Below are positions 11,701 to 26,700 of a stretch of 64,000 bases of DNA, in pieces. The stretch's first letter is position 1; each line of letters opens with the position of its first letter. This DNA is from Erpetoichthys calabaricus (lineage: Eukaryota; Chordata; Cladistia; Polypteriformes; Polypteridae). The translations under genes were made by a program, and so were the position numbers. Below the pieces are notes generated by a model. That model was given only the letters and a program-made list of their open reading frames with translations. It was not told the DNA's origin and made no database searches. The DNA lies in assembly GCF_900747795.2 (NCBI RefSeq), contig NC_041400.2, positions 107,823,476 through 107,887,475 of the forward strand. The letters run 5' to 3'.

Positions 11701-14700
11701 ACATGGCAGGAATCAATCATAGATGAGGTAACAATCCAGTGCAGGTCATATTTGGATGAAAAAGCAACAAACATATGCCTAAATGGAAGATCTTAGTATA
11801 TACATAATAGTTATAATGCAGTATAAGCACTGTTAAAGTAAAACATCATAAAATGTTGTTTTTGAAATAAAAAAGTCTGAATATACAGTAAATTAAAACA
11901 CGATGTCATTCACATTTGTATTTACATTGAGGCTATAATATTTGAGGTCTGAATACCTCAAAGGCAGCCACGAGATAAGTTGGAGAACAGTTCACCTTTT
12001 CGAAGAATTCTAAACAATTTTAAGAAATAAAGCAGCAACTCACAACAATCGGCAAGCATAAATTAATAAGAAAATTCATATAACTGTATTATGCACAAAG
12101 TGCTGACTTACCATTGTTCTTTTGGTTCATGTATCTTCTGTTAAACTTCTACATCGTGATGTAGCCCAGTTTCTAATTCTAAGTGCCAAATTTAATAGCT
12201 GTCATACTTGTGTAAAGCAGACGTCCCAAGTTGCCTGGAAGTTCTGGGAAAGTGCTGGAAATTAATATCTCCTTGTTTGACTCGTGGAGTTGACCGATAA
12301 TCTCTAAGAAATCAATCTCCTTTCTTTACCTTTCAGATTGTTCAGTTGGCCTGGGCAGTTTTTGGGCCTACTAATGTGAAAATACACTTTGGGAACCACT
12401 AAATTAAGTAGTGTCAACAATTTTATGTATAAGCTAGACAAAAATGTTTGGCCTAATCCATGAATTGTTACAACACAGTCTTCTAAAAAATTAAATGCTG
12501 TAAATAAACTACTACTAATAGTAAAAAAATGTGTATTTAGGATATCTTTGCTTCATATGTTTACTTGATTTTAGTTTTAAATCAGTGTTTGCAAAGGAAA
12601 TCATGGTTGCAGAAATTTCAGAAGCATAGTATGTTGCTGAGGAGTTAGCATTTTTGCAGGCATAAAAGTTACTTAGATTAGTACTTCTTTATGTTTTGGA
12701 CTAAGAAATTGCATATCAGAAGTTCTTTAAGCTAATTCTCTATTTTCATTTGAGAGCTATAACCTGCAATTTGAGAATGCAAATGCAGAATTGTTTGCTG
12801 CAGGATTAAGCTAAAGACATGGCTGACATGGCAAAAATAGCTCCACAGGGTATGTAAAATGATTAAATAAATGTCAGATTTACGAGCCAGCAACTACATC
12901 TACCCATTCCATATATACAATAATTATAATGAATGTAGCCTTCTTATGGCCTCTTATACATGTTTTGTCTTGTACAAATGTCATTAACTGAAATTAAATC
13001 ACATTTATGACACTTAACTGAAAGGTGTGCAAATACCATATATACTAATCATAGAGTAGCACCTTAAATATGGCATCATGTTACAATTGTTTTGAAAAAA
13101 TTATAAAATAAGTATGTATTTTTTTCACTTGCAGAAAGGTTATGGATATAAAGGAAGTAAATTTCACCGGGTGATAAAGGATTTCATGATACAGGGAGGA
13201 GATTTTACTGCTGGAGATGGAACAGGAGGTGTGGTAATGCTTTTTTTTTTCTTTGCCAGAAACCCTAAAATTTACCAAATGTAGTATTACACATTTTAGT
13301 AAAGGTAATGTTTTAGGTTATCTACATAAATATGTTCTGTGAAGTACTGTCCAGAATTTATTACAGTTTTGCACTCAATGTTGCTGTGGTTCTCCATGCC
13401 CCTAAATTTCTTAGAATGCAGATGGATATTGGTAGTATTTTTAGGTTTTATCACCACATTGTAGTCTCAGCAGTCACGGGATATTTTTTATTAGAAAGGA
13501 AAGGAACCAAGCTATTTGAATACATTTTTCTTCAGCTTGTTCAAAGTATATTGTACTGTATATCAGCTAAAGGTGTACATAAAGAACACATATCTTGTTT
13601 AAAATTGTCTAAATATAAATCTGAGGCAAGACTTGAATTGTGAATGTTGTGAACAGCTGCCTTTGATATTTTCTTACTACAACTGTAGCAGGTACTACTT
13701 ATGTGGTGTTTCCTCTGGATACCCTGGTTTTCCATCCACATCCCAAACACATGGAGGTTAGATTACTGAATTTCTCTAAAAAAAGTCCAATGTGAGTAAC
13801 TGTGGATATGTGTAAGTGTTGTGCCTCATCCAAGGGTGGTTTCTACTTCATTCTCATATTCATATGGGATAGGTACCTGCTCCCAGCAACTGTGAACTGA
13901 ATGAGCCAATTAAAAAATGAAAGGTTGGTCAGAAAACACAAGCCATATTCATTAAAAATACGATAAATGCAAAGCTCTACATATGCTCTATCAAATAGCA
14001 ATTAATCTCATCATTATTTTAAATCCCTTATTCAAATGCATGATACTGCAACATAAAAGGATTGCAACAGCTGATCTGTCACATTACTAGACTATTAAGG
14101 CATGCACTAATTATGTATTTGGGGGTAGGAGGGCCTTGAAAAGCAGCAGGATTTTTTCATGTGAGATTTTTGAGGAGTTTATTTAAGTTTTTGTAAAATG
14201 GCTTGTCGGTTCTTAGCGAGACCCTTGCTGATATATAAATATACAGTACAGTGGAACCTCAGTTCACGAACGTCTCGGTACACGTACAAATCGGGTTTAC
14301 GACCAAAAAGTTTGCCAAACTTTTGCCTCGGTTCACGACCACACACTCGGTATACGAACAAGCCAGTTTCCCTTTCGGTTTGTACATGTTCAGTCTCTCC
14401 CTGTGCATTTCCTGTGCAGTGAGTAACAGAGAGAGCGAGAGAGCTCAGGCAGCATGAGAGAGAGCTGCGCACACACAGGCAACGCGAGAGAGAGAGCCGC
14501 GCACACACACAGGCAGCGCCAGAGAGAGACAGACACACACACACAGGCAGCGAGAGAGAGCCGCGCACACACACAGGCAGCGCCAGAGAGAGAGAGGGCT
14601 GGACTCATAAGGTAGAGAAGGCAGTTAAAGAATGCACTGGACTTGATTTTGTTTTCACTTCTGTTTACAGCGATCGGTTCGTAGCGTGCATTGTTGCAAT

Positions 14701-17700
14701 GTTACTTTTCTTGGTGGTTTATTAAATTACAGATTTTTTCAAATGTTCATTTTTTTCCCTGTGCTTAAAACTCATTAAAAAAAGTGTTTTTAGCCAGCGG
14801 TTGGTAGCGCTATAGTGCAAACTATTGCAGTGTTAATTTCCTCTGTTGTTCAAGGTTTTTTCAGTGTTATTCAATGTTTTTACATTTAGTTTACTATTAC
14901 GCTGTGCATTCTGTGGTTTAATAAAATATATTTATGCTTAAAAACTTAAAAAATATATATATTTACATACATTTCGTATGGTCTGGAACGGATTAATTGT
15001 ATTTACATACAATCCTATGGGGGAAATTGCTTCGGTTCACGACCAAATCGGTTTACGACCAGAGTTTTGGAACGAGTTATGGTTGTGAACCGAGGTTCCA
15101 CTGTATATGGGGTATCATATTTGGGTCTTTGTTGTCATATAGTTCTTGGAAGTAATGTGATGTTTTTAGTTTGATGGATTTTTTTTTGTAATACAATGGT
15201 TATTGCACTGTATGTGAATGTATTTTTGACTGAATTGTATGTTACAGTATAATTTGTTCTGTTAAATAAAATAAAAGAATGCACATGGATGCATGTATGC
15301 CATTTTGTTGTTTTTTTTGTAATCAATATTTTATTAATCTAAGATAAAATGACAGGAGAAGATGGCTTGTGTTGATTTATTCAAATAAATTGAACAATAA
15401 TTAAGAAAGTTGTTGATTTTTGGAATTTGTATAATAATATTTCCTTCTGTACTACTTTCAAATGGTTGGGTATTTAATAAAAGGCGAAGATGAACACAAG
15501 AAACACGGAAGTTTATTGTATGCATAGTGGCATGTCTCAGTAAAACAGTTTCTCATAATTTTCAAATCTATATTGCAAAACACTGCTATATTTATAACGT
15601 AATGCTAAGTGAAGAAGTGCTGTATTGAGATAATGAGAGCAAAGCATAGTTTTAATTAAGTGTGCATTTTTAACAAAACGTAAATTATTTTATATATTTG
15701 AAAGTGAAATTTGCACATAGTATACGCATTTAATGATAGAGAAATAAAGTTAAACTCAGGGTGTATTTTTTCATTCTAGGTATGAGCATATATGGAGCAA
15801 CCTTTCCAGATGAAAACTTTAAATTAAAGCATCTGGGAGCTGGCTGGGTAAGCATGGCCAATGCAGGACCTGATACCAACGGCTCACAGTTTTTTATTAC
15901 TTCAGCAAAAGCACCTTGGCTGGATGGCAAGCATGTTGTGTTTGGAAAGGTCCTTGAAGGAATGGTAAGATAACATTTCAAATTAGACTGTTAGTAATTA
16001 ATTGTTGATTCTTTTCTTTTAGTGGAAATAATGAAGTGAAACTTGTATTCCCCTTTAAAGGCTAACATGATGGGGGAGTACTGATTTTGATCTATCAATG
16101 CACTTACGTATCAATTGTAAGTTTCCAAACTGGGTATAATGTCTCTGCATTTATGCACATTTTACATATGGGACAAATCTGATCCAGGGCATTATGCTGT
16201 GTTTACTGTTGACAGTCATTTAAGATATAATTAGAATATCGGCTGGAATCAAACTTATTCTTACAAGGATGATATTTGCTGGTGATGTAAGACATAAATT
16301 CAGAGACAAATGGAAAGGGTACCTGACACTATACCTGTATTCAGAGCAGCAGCACACTCATTTGGTATTAACAAGACATTAATAATCCATCCATCCATTA
16401 TCCAACCCGCTATATCCTAACTACAGGGTCACGGGGGTCTGCTGGAGCCAATCCCAGCCAACACAGGGCGCAAGGCAGGAAACAAACCCCAGACAGGGAG
16501 CCTAACCTGCATGTCTTTGGACTGTGGGAGGAAACCAGAGTACCCGGAGGAAACCCACGCAGACATGGGGAGAACATGCAAACTCCACGCAGGGAGGACC
16601 CAGGAAGCGAACCCGGATTTCCTAACTGCAAGGCAGCAGCACTACCCACTGCGCCACCGTGCTGCCCACATTAATAATGTATTTAAATAAAAAAAATTTC
16701 ATTTAACAACTGAGGTGAAATTGGATTGCTGTACAGTAACTCTGCACCTGTTCGATCTACACAGTTAAACTGTGCATTCTTAAGTAGTTCTGTAAGACAT
16801 GGCTTAACTTTTTATAAAATGTTATATGATAATTTGGCTTTTGAGTATATATTAGTAAATACTGTCTTGTTTATTATAATTATGTTTTTAAAATCCAAAA
16901 ATACTCCTCTCACAGTCTATATTGAATGCAAAATGAATATAGTAAACTGAATAAAAAAAAATTCTTCTTTTTGATATAATAAAGACCTAAATCACAGCCC
17001 TCCTTCCAGCCAAAAAAAGAAGACGGAAAACCTTGAAAAGATGCACACTTTGTATCAGCGATAAATTACTGTTATCGTCATCACTGATAGACAATCTGAT
17101 TTTGTCCAAATATGAAATTAAGTCTTCCTATAAAGGAAAAATATGATGGCATATAATCCTTTGAGGATATGTCAAACCTTATCCAGTTAAGCAAAATATA
17201 CTATATGCTTGGTCAAGTGGGAATGCAACAGAACTGAATACTATTACCATTGTTTAAGGATAAGAGAGGATGTTAGTAAAGTAATAAAGGCCATAATATG
17301 TGTGCTGTTTGGGTAATTGTACAACATCTGGTAGAAAGGCAAGGCAAAAGGAAACATCATTAAAATAGAAAAACACAATATTGACAGCTGTACTTTGAAA
17401 TCAAGGGTTCTAATTATGAAAGAAAAATAATCTAATGAACGAGATAACTTCCACCAATAACTATCCCACTTTGTAGTTTTAGGCAGCCTCCCCAAGACTG
17501 CAGTTAGCCTTGGAACAGGCAAAGTCATTTTGATAGCCCTGTATCCTGCAAACAAGTTAATATAAAAATCCTTTAGAAGAATCCAATCATGAATACCATG
17601 TACTACAGTTATAACAAAGTGAATAAAATTCAACGTACAAGTATAAGCTTCCATAACCACTCCAGGTTACAACCCGTAAATGAAACATCCATTCACTGTT

Positions 17701-20700
17701 TATTGTAGTATAACTAGCAATTTACTGATGTAACATCTGATCAAAAACAACACATCCAAAGTTAATTATGTCTAGTGATAAAATTGAATATAGACTCATA
17801 TATAAACAAATAGATAAATATACTTACATAAATACGGTCACAGTTAAGATGGTAGTTTACTAGAGGACTGTTTAAATTTCAAATTACAACAAAAACGGCC
17901 TGTAAAATTAAGAGGAGAATAACTTTTTAAACCTAAGGAAAAGATTAATTCTCAGTTTGTGTCAAAGCATACAAGTTTTAGAAAAGTCAACTGTAACTAT
18001 ATATGAACCTGAATATCAAGTAGGTGAAATGTTTAAATCTCTATAAAAGTCATCAGCTTTTTGGCGGTTGAAGAATAATACTGTAAGGTTTTTCCTTTGT
18101 GAGTGACTCGAAGCGTCACAGGATGAAGCAAGCACTCTTAAAACGTTAGCCGTGATGTCCTTAATGGCTGCTCTATGATCTACATTTGCTGGAGTTTGCC
18201 ACACTCCCTCACAGCCTGCACTATAAACTCTTTGATATGGTAATGGTGAAGCCTGACAATTAAAAATTGTGCACCGTGACCAATGCATGGCTTTGCTATA
18301 GAGCCTTGATGCACTCTGTTCAACTCTGGTGGAGAACTCAGAATCACACGGCCTAGAAGATCCATGAAGAACTCTGGAAAAAAGAAATAGTATGAGCCCC
18401 TTCAATTAACTCTGGCGAGATCACAATTCTCTCTTCAACTATGTCACTTTAAGATCTGTTAACTTTGATTTTATTTCCTTGTTATTAGAAGTCAGCCAAA
18501 TGCATATCACCTGCAGTTTGTGATTTTCAAGTACTGTTGAACTCGGCCGAGCATTTCAGAGTATCGATATTATGGTCAGTAAACGTCATCTTGGTCTGGA
18601 TAGAGTTGAGGCAAGTGCTGTGAGAAGTTAAAAAACTTTGTCGTTTGTATGCGCCATATGAAGTCTGTCAAATTCGTGAACTAACGTTGCAAGCACAGCA
18701 GACACTATTGCTGGCACAAAGCCTGGCGGCTCCAACACAGATCCCTGTGACCAATAGAGGATCCTAACAGCTGAATTTTGAAAGTCAGGAGAATGTCCAA
18801 GAACAGTTTTACTTAGTATCAAATGGAGTTATCAGATTACTTTCTCACTTAAACAGTCGCACCAAGGCTCTATTCTTCAAGTAAATGGAGCAAGTGCCCA
18901 AAGCCTTACCCAGTGGCATCAATTCATTTTTGTAAAGCACTCATCTCAGAGCACTTGCCAGAGTTTCCAGCTAGAATTTCCATAATTGAACATACAAGTT
19001 ACATTAAACACACAGTAAATGTAAGAATTTCAATTTGATTAACACAAACAAATCATGAAAATATAGTCTGTTATGTTTTACCCAGGATTTTTTCCCTGAC
19101 TTTCCCTGATGTTTGTGGGTGGTTCTGTTGGAAGTGCACTGGTTACAAGATACAGATGGTCATACTAACAAAGTACGAGAACTCAAATCCAGGTTAAAAA
19201 ATGATAAACCCACAGATGAAGGGTTAATGTTGCTGCTGCTCCATCAATTTGCACACATCCTCCACTCCCCTTTTAATGTTATGCCACAGTGTCCCTTTCC
19301 CTTTGGCCAGAAGTCTCTGCTTCAGTTTAGGGCTCAGCAATCTGGTACCATAATTGCTGTCAGTGCAGACAACAGCAGTTGATAACACAGTGGTGTTCCT
19401 ACAGGTGGAAACAAATTAACAAAGCCGGGTTTTAGCATATTTGAGAAACATTAACAATAGAAACATTGACTCTTACTGGTCTGTAATGAAAGTAACTGGA
19501 TCAAAAACCTTTCGACTTAGATTGGGATGCAATTTTTAGATTTAATAACTTTATTGTAACAAACTTCAGCAGAGGATGCTGAAATTATTACTAGAGAATT
19601 AGAAGGGAACAGGAAATTTAGAAGTAGCAAAATATCTATGTAAGAAGAGTATTTTAATCATTTTTAAAAAGTGACCATATGATGGAAGAGTTCATATAAG
19701 TACCAATGTTATGTGGTCAGAATGTGTTTTTTCCTTCATCTAAAGAAAGAATAGCTATTAGGGAGCTGAACTTTAGAGCACTGTTAGTAAGGTAAAATAG
19801 GCTTGGCACATTATCTGATGTGAGCCAAGGGAGCAAGAAGGTAGCCTAAATGGCGATGAACTCATTTTTATTTGCTGTTTTGAAATCTACATGCCAGAAA
19901 TGTTGACAAGTAGCTTAATATCAGTCTAAATTTTGTGTAACAAGGAATACTTGCTTTACTTTAGGGCTGCCACAAATGATTATTTTGTAAACAATTAATC
20001 CATTGACTATTTTATTGATTCATTAATTAATAATCATTAATTAAATGATTAATGAAAGTCAAAGTTGTTTCTTCACAACCATGCCACTGTTATATATTAA
20101 TTGGCCACATAAAACTGTGTTGTAAAGGGAACCGTTTTTAATAAGTTTTAAACGTTCCTTGCCTGTTCTTGTAACTTTCAGTGAGGCTATGGATACACAG
20201 GTCCATAGGTGAAAGAAAAAGACTCAAATTTGCCAAATGTGTCAATTTTCAAGCCAGAAATGTTGCTGAGTATTGATCTGCATCTTGAGTTTGCACACAT
20301 CTTGCAAAACAGCATATCCATGTCATTTTATGAAGGAAAAAAGCACAAAGCAAATCATTGTTGTGACATTCAGCCATTTTAAACGGAGACTTGGCATTTT
20401 GTTGTGCCGCTTATCTTCTTCCATGGCATTCTTTCAGGGCCTACGGAGTGGATACACCATGGAAAGCCATCACCAAACATTGCTATTAATGTTGAAATTA
20501 GAAGCCCTGATTTGTCTGTGTTCTGTAGACAACTAGGCAGTAATAACTGAAAAGGGCACATTTACCATCACTTGTATTCTTTGACCTTATGGAAGCTTAT
20601 TTAACTATTTCAGCAGTTGCTTCCACTATGCAGTAACATGCACTTCCACCTCATCCAGGTTCTGAGGCACTGTTTCCCACAGCTCCCCTTAGCAGCTACG

Positions 20701-23700
20701 CATCAGGAGCACAATTTTTTATTTTGCATTTTTGTACAAAACTGTACTAGTAATCTGTCATGCGAGGTACAGCTAATGGAGCCTCCAAATAAGGTGATAG
20801 TGTACAGGCTCAGCAAATATTGCGTCTGTGGTATGTGCCACACTAGCCCTTAGCACTGCTACTACCACCGCCGCTTATGGAGCTTTTTTTTGTTTTCCCT
20901 GCCTCACAGTGCCACGGTCTGCATGAGTTTTGCATGTTCTCCCCATGTGTTTCTGAATTGTTATTTGTACAGAGTACAATGAAACTCTTGTATGCTCTTT
21001 CCACCATGCTGACACTCTGCATGAATCTCGATCTGTAGGCTATGTAAAACAACAACATTGAATGTAATGGGTGACAAGTAAGCACCGTTTAGGAAAACAT
21101 AATCATATAATGTAAGTGCACATCTGTTTCTTATTACAAGTCATGGCAGAATATAACTGTTGAAAAAAAATCACAATGTAGAGGCAAAAGTAGGGTTATA
21201 AGCAGAATATACCTTCACGTTGGGAACTTGTTAGGCTGTCATAACTCTGCACACAATGAAGTCCATGAGCAGACAAGTGAAAAGAAAATGTGTTCTTACT
21301 TTAAGAGAAATAGTTCCAAGAATCTGTGATAAAATGATTATTTCCTTTTAATAGCACAAGGATGCTTTAAAAATGCAAAAATCACATTTTCTTAAATTTA
21401 AACCTTTACTGCTTCAAAATGTCTATATTTGATAAGTAGTTTTAAGGCTTTTATTTTCATTGATTGACCTGTGTATCTAAACCTGCAGGTTTAGAAATGT
21501 ATACTTAACAGAAGCACAAAACAATTGATTGTTCATGACAACATCATTGTTCACTTCATATAATGCAAAAGATCACACATCAGTGATTTAACCATTACTA
21601 AACCTAGTACAGTTGTCTCCAACTCTGGTCCTGGAGTGCCGCAGTGGCTGCAGGTTTTCATTCTAGCCCTTTTCTTAATTAGTGACCTGTTTTTACTGAT
21701 AATTAACTTATTTTGAATTAATTTTAAATGACTTGTTCTTGAAGACTCAGACTACTCAATTGTTTTTTTTTTCCTTAATTACCAGTCAAACAGTTATGAG
21801 ATACAAAATGAGCCAAAACATAACCAGCAAACTGTGTCCATCATACAATATCTGAAAATAAAGAAAGATGAAGATCTCAGGAATGCTGATCTGCTCAGGT
21901 TCACAAAACATTTATGAAAGAAACAGCCAGACACACAACAAAAATTTGGGGCAGCCCTCCCGTATAGTTTCCCTGGCTGCAAAAGGCTTTACAGTAGAGT
22001 ACAATGTGTACTGGTTAGAGTCCAGAACAGAACTGCTTAAGTATGGAGGTTGAAGGGTTTTTATAGCTGGTTCACAGGAAGTGACGTCCTCAGGGCTGGG
22101 ACAGGAAGTGACGTCCTCGGGGCCGGGACAGGAAGGATTTCTTGTGTTTGGTCTGTGGAGAGAAAAGAGAGAGGCTCAGTGCACCCCATTGCCTGCTGGC
22201 CTGTCTTGGAATTGTTCTTTTCTGGTCCCTTTGGTTGACTCCCAAGCGCACCTGTGTGACATGGCCCCCCCTCAGCCCAGACCCATTAGGTCGGGCATAC
22301 TTAGCTGAGAGATCGTGACACCTGGAAAGGGCATTGGCATTGGCCTGTAGGTTACCCTGGAGGTAAAGGACCAAAAACTTGTACGGCTGGAGGTCCAAGA
22401 ACTAGCTTGTGACCCGTGGGTTCAACTCCTTGTGCAAAGCCATCCACTGCAGTGGCGTATGTTCCGTCACCAGGGTGAACTCACGGCCTAAGAGGTAGTA
22501 TCTCAGCTGGGTGATCGCCCATTTAACCGTCAGGGCTTCCCGCTCCACTGCCGCATACCTGGTTTCGCGTTCCAACAGTTTCTGGCTGAGGTACAGGATG
22601 GGGTGTTCTACTCCATTGACACTTTGGCTCAACATGGCACCAAGACCTGTGTCCGAAGTGTCATAAAGGGTAAAGAAAAGTCAGGGGTTTTCAAAACTGG
22701 AGTTGACGTAAGGGCCCGTTTCAAGTTACTAAATGCAGTTTCCAATTTAGCATCCCATACCACATGATTTGGGCACCTCTTCTTTGTGAGGTTCGTCAAG
22801 AGCGCTGCTCTCTCGGAAAAATGGGGCACAAACCAGCAATAGTAGCCCGCTAGTCCGAGAAAGGCTTGGACTTGCCGCTTGGTCCTCAGATGGGGCCATT
22901 TCAATATGGTGTCAACTTTTGAACACTGTGGTCGTATAGTACCCTGGCCCACTAGGTAGCCTAAATATTTGGCCTCGGTTAACCCAAAGAAACATTTCTT
23001 TGGATTAATTCGTGGGCCGGCTTCACTCAGTGTCCGCAATACCGCTTGTACCTGCTGTACATACGTATTCCTTCCATGTGCTGGAATAGATAATAACATC
23101 ATCTAGGTAGGCAGCACTGTATGAGTTATGGGGCCGAAGCACTTTGTCCACCAGATGCTGAAAGGTTGCAGGGGCCCCGTGTAACCCAAATGAAAGGGCA
23201 TGATACTACCAGTGTTCGCTTGGGGTGCTAAACGCAGTCTTCTTCTTTGAGGAATCTGTTAAGAGAACCTGCCAGTACCCCTTTGTCATATCGAGGGTGG
23301 TCAAGAATTTGCCGTGTCCTAGCCGTTCGAGGAGGTCGTCCACGCGCAGCATTGGATAAGCGTCGAATCGGGAGACCTGGTTAAGCTGGCGGAAGTCATT
23401 GCAAAACCTCCAACTACGGTCAGGCTTTCCGACCAATACGATAGGACTGGACCAGGGACTATGACTCTCCTCTGTCACACCTAGTTTCAGCATCCGTTTG
23501 ATCACCAGCTTCACTTCAGTTCTTTTTGCCTCTGGAAGGTGAAATGGACGTTCTCGGACTATTACCCCGGTTCGGTCACTATGTCATGCATAACCAGTGT
23601 GGTCTGCCCTGGGTTTTCATTCACTACCTCAGGAATAGCCGAGATGGTTGCTTCCAGCTCTCGGCATTGGAGGGCGGTCAAATCAGGACTAAAGTTAAGG

Positions 23701-26700
23701 TCAGATTTGCGAGCGAAGTGTGAACGGGGCTGTCTGGAGGAGGGATCGGGATCCCTATCTTTCCATGGTTTCAGTAAGCTAATATGGTATATCCGCTCGC
23801 TCGGTCGATGATTTGGTTGTTTAACCAAATAGTGTACGAGCCCCTTCCTCTCCTTAACCTCATAAGGGCCTTGCCAATGGGCCAGGAGTTTAAAATGGGA
23901 GGTAGGAACGAGTACCATGACACGATCACCCGGGTGGAACTCCCGTAGAGATGTGCTGCAGTTGTAACAGTGGGCCTGAGCTGCTTGCGCTTTTTCCAAG
24001 TGACTTTTAAGAATAGGCCTAATTTTAGCGAATCTATTGCGTAACTGCACGATATATTCTAATATATTTGAGGAAGGGACGGTCTCTTCCTCCCAACCTT
24101 CCTTTAAAATGTCTAATATGCCCCGGGGTTGTCATCCGTACAACAACTCAAATGGTGAGAAGCCCGTAGAGGCTTGTGGGACTTCCCGGTATGCTAAAAG
24201 AACGAGGGGGAGGAGCTGATCCCAGTTCCTTCCGTCCTCACTGACCACCTTACGAAGCATCTGTTTGAGGGTCTGGTTGAACCACTCTTCTAAACCATCT
24301 GTTTGAGGATGATACACCGAGGTTTTTAAATTTTTAATTCTCAGTAACTTAGCCGTTTCCCTTGAAGGGCGTCCCTTGATCCGTAAGGATTTCTTTACGG
24401 ATGTCAACACACAAGAAGACCCCTACTAATTCCCGCACGATAGCCTTAGTAGTAGCTGACCGCAATGGAACAGCCTCAGGATATCGGGTTGCATAATCCA
24501 CCAGGACCATTATATATTTATGGCCTTGGGCCGACGGTTCCCATTATGGTCAACCCTGACATATTCGAATGCGACATCAACCAGGTGTAGAGGAATGAGA
24601 GGAGCATGGTCCCTTTTTGGATTCTGCTGCAGATGACATTTCAGGCAGGACACGCAAAAGCGATGGATCTCCACATTGATTTCCAGCCAAAAAAATTGGA
24701 GCTTGATACGATCTAGAGTCTTTTTCGGGCCCCAAATGGGCTTCGAGGAGATGGCTATGTGCTAGCTCACAAACTTGTCGCCGGTAAGTTCATGGGGCTA
24801 GCAACAGGGAGCGCATTTCCCCCTCGTGTTTAGCCACCCGATATAGGAGGTCATTATTTAGTACAAAGTGAGGACCCTGTGGCATAGGATGATGAGTGTG
24901 ATGGCCGTTTATCAGAATGACTGCATTCTTTATAAACTTAAGGGAGTCATCATTCCATTGCTCCCTTTTAAAAGAAGCCGGTGTCTGCCACAATTGGAAG
25001 TGCAGTTGAGAAAGAGGGTCGGAGGTGACCTTAATGGGAGTGGTTTCGGCCTGTACCACTGTGGCGCCTGTATTTGATGTATCGGCGCGGGATGGCCCTG
25101 GGATCTCCACGTCATCAGTAGAGGCCGTACTGTGCCTCTCTACCGGCTGTAAACACGGAGTGGAGTCAGCCGAGGACGCCTTCGTAGCACCCATTATTAG
25201 GCCCAACGGTTGTTTAGGAAGGTGGAGTGTTATGCCGCTTTTACTGTCTGACCAGTTTCTCCAGAGTATCACCGGGGACGGAGGGTCTTCCATGACGGCT
25301 ACCATTGGTTTTTTAACCAGTCCGTCACAGCTGACAAAGCACATGGTGGATTTATATTCACGGACATCCCTGTGTACACAGGTTACACTGGTCTTCATTT
25401 TACGCCATTGTCGCTGCAGCACTAAGTGGCGAGCAACAATTGAAATGTTACTACCTGAATCGAAGAAGGCTGGTCTTTGAAACCTCCCCAATATGTTCAC
25501 AAGCCAGAGGGTTAGCAAGCACAGCACCTCATAGTCTTTGTGCCTCCGCAAACCCCTTGCTCACCACAAAACGACGGCTGCTGCTGGCTAGAAAGTTCCC
25601 GGGTTTGCTCTGTGGGGTGGCAACGGGGCATTGAGGTAGGGACACAGGATTGTATGGGTTCACAGGGGTTCCTTTCTGTTTTCCCTGAGTATGTCTCCAC
25701 CTTTACAGTTTGTATGATCTCGATTAACGAGACCATATTCTTGATTAGCCAACCCCAAGGCCGGGTGGGCGAGGTCAGTCGGGAGGGCTTTGAGCAGTAG
25801 CGCACACACTACTTGTTCAACTATTTGTGGGGTGTTATTTCATTCGGGCCGTAGCCAACACTCAACTTCATTCCATAATTTCATGGCTTGGGGAGCCACC
25901 GGCAGTTGGGGATCAAACTCCCACTGCATCACTCTCCTTGCCTGCCAACCTGGGGCACTCCCACAATTACCAAGGTTCTTTCCCTTTGTGGGGGCTTTGG
26001 GAGCAGACCGTTCACCCAGGAGCCCATAATCTGTCCCGCCTGTGCAGCTTTTTGACCCCGGCCCTATTCTGTAAGCCTTACGTCCACATCCCCAGGGCTT
26101 TGTATAAGACCCTTGGATCGAGTGCCCCCCAGGTTCCCTCCACCAACACCAACTGACCTCACCATGGCAGCTTGGGAACGATACTCTTCCACCTGTTTTT
26201 TGTTGGTGGGATGGTGTGTCCAGGCTCCTCTAAGGGTTCTCTCCTGCTTCTTTTCACTGCTGACTACGCCAGTGTGAAAAAAACAGCCGGACACACAACG
26301 AATGTTTGGGGAAGCCACCCATATAGTTTCCCTGGCTGCAAAAGACTTTAAAGTATAGTATAATGTGTACTGGTTAGAGTCCAAAACAGAACTGCTTAAG
26401 TATGGAGGTTGAGGGGTTTTTATAGCTGGTTCACAGGAAGTGACATCCTCGGGGCCGGGACAGGAAGGATTTCTCATGTTTGGTCTGCGGAGAGAAAAGA
26501 GAGAGGCTCAATGCACCCCACTGCCCCCTGGCCTGGCGTGGAATTGTCGTGTGTGACACATTTTAACAGTGCTCTTAGAAAAGAGAAAATCAATAATTTT
26601 GGAAATGTATGCCATTGCACAATGAGAGCAGCAACAAGCCATGGAATTAAAGAACGGGTTTAATTAACAACAAGAATTTGCTCCTGATTGGTGTGAAATT

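Larger units (their letters stand above)
21913..26558 (-). mobile_element. Ty3/Gypsy LTR retrotransposon, Gmr1-like, degraded
   Basis: Fossil LTR retrotransposon on the minus strand, 4.6 kb, with LTRs at 26273-26558 (5') and 21913-22261 (3') and a 4-base CATT duplication outside (21909-21912, 26559-26562). A primer-binding-type TGG start lies next to the 5' LTR (about 26256-26271), and a purine tract next to the 3' LTR (about 22262-22275). Recognisable parts in 5'-3' order are protease, integrase, reverse transcriptase, RNase H. Integrase before RT is the copia-like order known from the Gmr1 group of Ty3 elements. No gag was recognised. The coding part is broken in roughly half a dozen places, and the LTRs have visibly diverged, so it is of moderate age. 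It lies inside a hAT-like element in PPIC intron 4. Confidence 0.85.

Noticed and set aside
13234-13239. GTAATG as the true exon 3 donor of PPIC
   Set aside because: It would place an in-frame stop at the start of exon 4, and the conserved phase-1 junction needs the GT at 13229.
14179-14608. Cys/Leu/Ser-rich frames
   Set aside because: Produced by the GA/CA-rich runs inside the Tigger-type element.
17244-17660. 138-codon minus-strand frame
   Set aside because: No recognisable domain and AT-rich hydrophobic composition; most likely chance.
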